Shown here: piece by piece, positions 6,634-7,226 of the stretch
Position numbering within the stretch: the stretch's first letter is position 1
How the letters are laid out: every line of letters starts with the position of its first letter
DNA from: Calditrichaceae bacterium
GTDB lineage: Bacteria; Calditrichota; Calditrichia; Calditrichales; Calditrichaceae
Direction of reading: 5' to 3'
Length of the DNA stretch: 7,226 nucleotides
Assembly (NCBI GenBank): GCA_030622395.1
Contig: JAUXGF010000139.1
Coordinates: forward strand, 1-7,226
Notes under the pieces: generated by a model
Told to the model about the DNA's origin: nothing
Database searches by the model: none
The model's input: only the letters and a program-made list of their open reading frames with translations
Position numbers and translations under genes: made by a program

Positions 6634-7226
6634 ATGTTTAAGGCTAAGTTTAATATATATGTTTTTGCGATTCTTGCGTTAATTTTTCAAACTTTATTTG
6701 CACAAGAACAGACGCTGGAATTAAAAAACCTGGATCGCGGGCAGATACACTTTATGGGATTTGCGCTTAATTCCGACAAGACGGTGCATATCAAAGCCGT
6801 AGGCTCGGGAGATGATAAAATGATTAAGCGTATCTACGATTATCATGAAGATAAACACAACTTGTTCGCTTACGCCTGGATTATTGACGCTGACACTCGT
6901 AAAATGGTTTGGCGTATGACAATTGAAAATACAGAAAAATCATGGTGGAATAAATGGAATCGTGAATTTGATGGAAATGTTAAGTTAAAAAAAGGGAAAT
7001 ACGAACTTTACTTTTCTGCGGTTGAGCCCATTTTTTTTAGCTTTAACGGCAGGTTTTTAGATTTTGGCAAATTATTAGATAAAATTTTCGGCGGAGATAA
7101 CTGGTGGGAAGATCACTCTGATAAATGGATGACGCGTGTTTCAGGCGTTGATGAAGTATTTACAAAATTGGATGTAAAAAAGTATCAAAAAAAACTAAAA
7201 GACTCTGCTATTATAGATTTTACCGA
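6634..7226 (+). CDS. Unrecognised secreted protein, cut by the window edge
   Basis: The frame opens at the ATG at 6634 and stays open to the last base, giving 197 codons with no stop, so the C-terminus lies outside the window. The first 23 residues form a clear signal peptide (hydrophobic YVFAILALIFQTLFA, likely cut at FA-Q). The mature part looks beta-rich: an HIKAVGSG strand, AYAWIIDADTRKMVWRM at about 79-95, and LKKGKYELYFSAV at about 118-130. This arrangement resembles the ligand-binding or pre-peptidase-C type of beta-sandwich, but that is only an impression. Tryptophan is frequent (WW at 104-105 and 156-157). GGAAG at 6626-6630 may be the ribosome-binding site, but lies only three bases from the ATG. 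The 16-base gap to the barrel gene and shared strand indicate an operon. I do not recognise the family and assign no function. Confidence 0.75.
   Translation, partial: MFKAKFNIYVFAILALIFQTLFAQEQTLELKNLDRGQIHFMGFALNSDKTVHIKAVGSGDDKMIKRIYDYHEDKHNLFAYAWIIDADTRKMVWRMTIENTEKSWWNKWNREFDGNVKLKKGKYELYFSAVEPIFFSFNGRFLDFGKLLDKIFGGDNWWEDHSDKWMTRVSGVDEVFTKLDVKKYQKKLKDSAIIDFT

Overview
The window is AT-rich DNA from a Gram-negative (diderm) bacterium. The evidence for two membranes is an Omp85-type outer-membrane barrel ending in phenylalanine, a full-length periplasmic Prc-type protease, and several Sec signal peptides. Coding is moderately sparse and the spacers are long and AT-rich. The mix of genes and the style of the exported beta-helix/barrel protein would suit an uncultured lineage of the FCB superphylum or a relative. 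That placement is inference only, because no marker gene is present.

Layout. Positions 1-665 are mostly non-coding and hold a GC-rich hairpin (319-349) that belongs to a small dispersed repeat. At 666-1049 lies a stand-alone CheY-like receiver protein (+). At 1287-1751 lies an O6-alkylguanine-DNA alkyltransferase of the Ogt type (+). It converges, with a 34-base gap, on a 680-residue C-terminal (tail-specific) protease at 1786-3828 (-). Positions 3829-4541 are a 713-base spacer with an 18-bp imperfect inverted repeat (4008-4055) and a GC-rich, fold-prone island (4367-4487) that shares both ends with the hairpin near position 319. At 4542-4832 (stop to 4835) is a 97-residue VanZ-like membrane protein (+) with a TTG start set by a strong Shine-Dalgarno. 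At 4995-6617 is an exported protein that joins a bactofilin-like beta-helix to an Omp85/BamA-type barrel. Sixteen bases downstream an unrecognised secreted protein starts at 6634 and runs off the right edge; it appears to be cotranscribed with the barrel gene.

How the genes fit together. The first three genes look like independent single units: signalling, DNA repair and envelope proteolysis. The right-hand pair (4995 to the end) is the only clear operon. It encodes an envelope module in which a barrel protein with an unusual periplasmic beta-helix in place of POTRA domains is made together with a second exported protein. This is the most interesting part of the window. The second point of interest is the pair of related GC-rich repeat elements in the two longest spacers.
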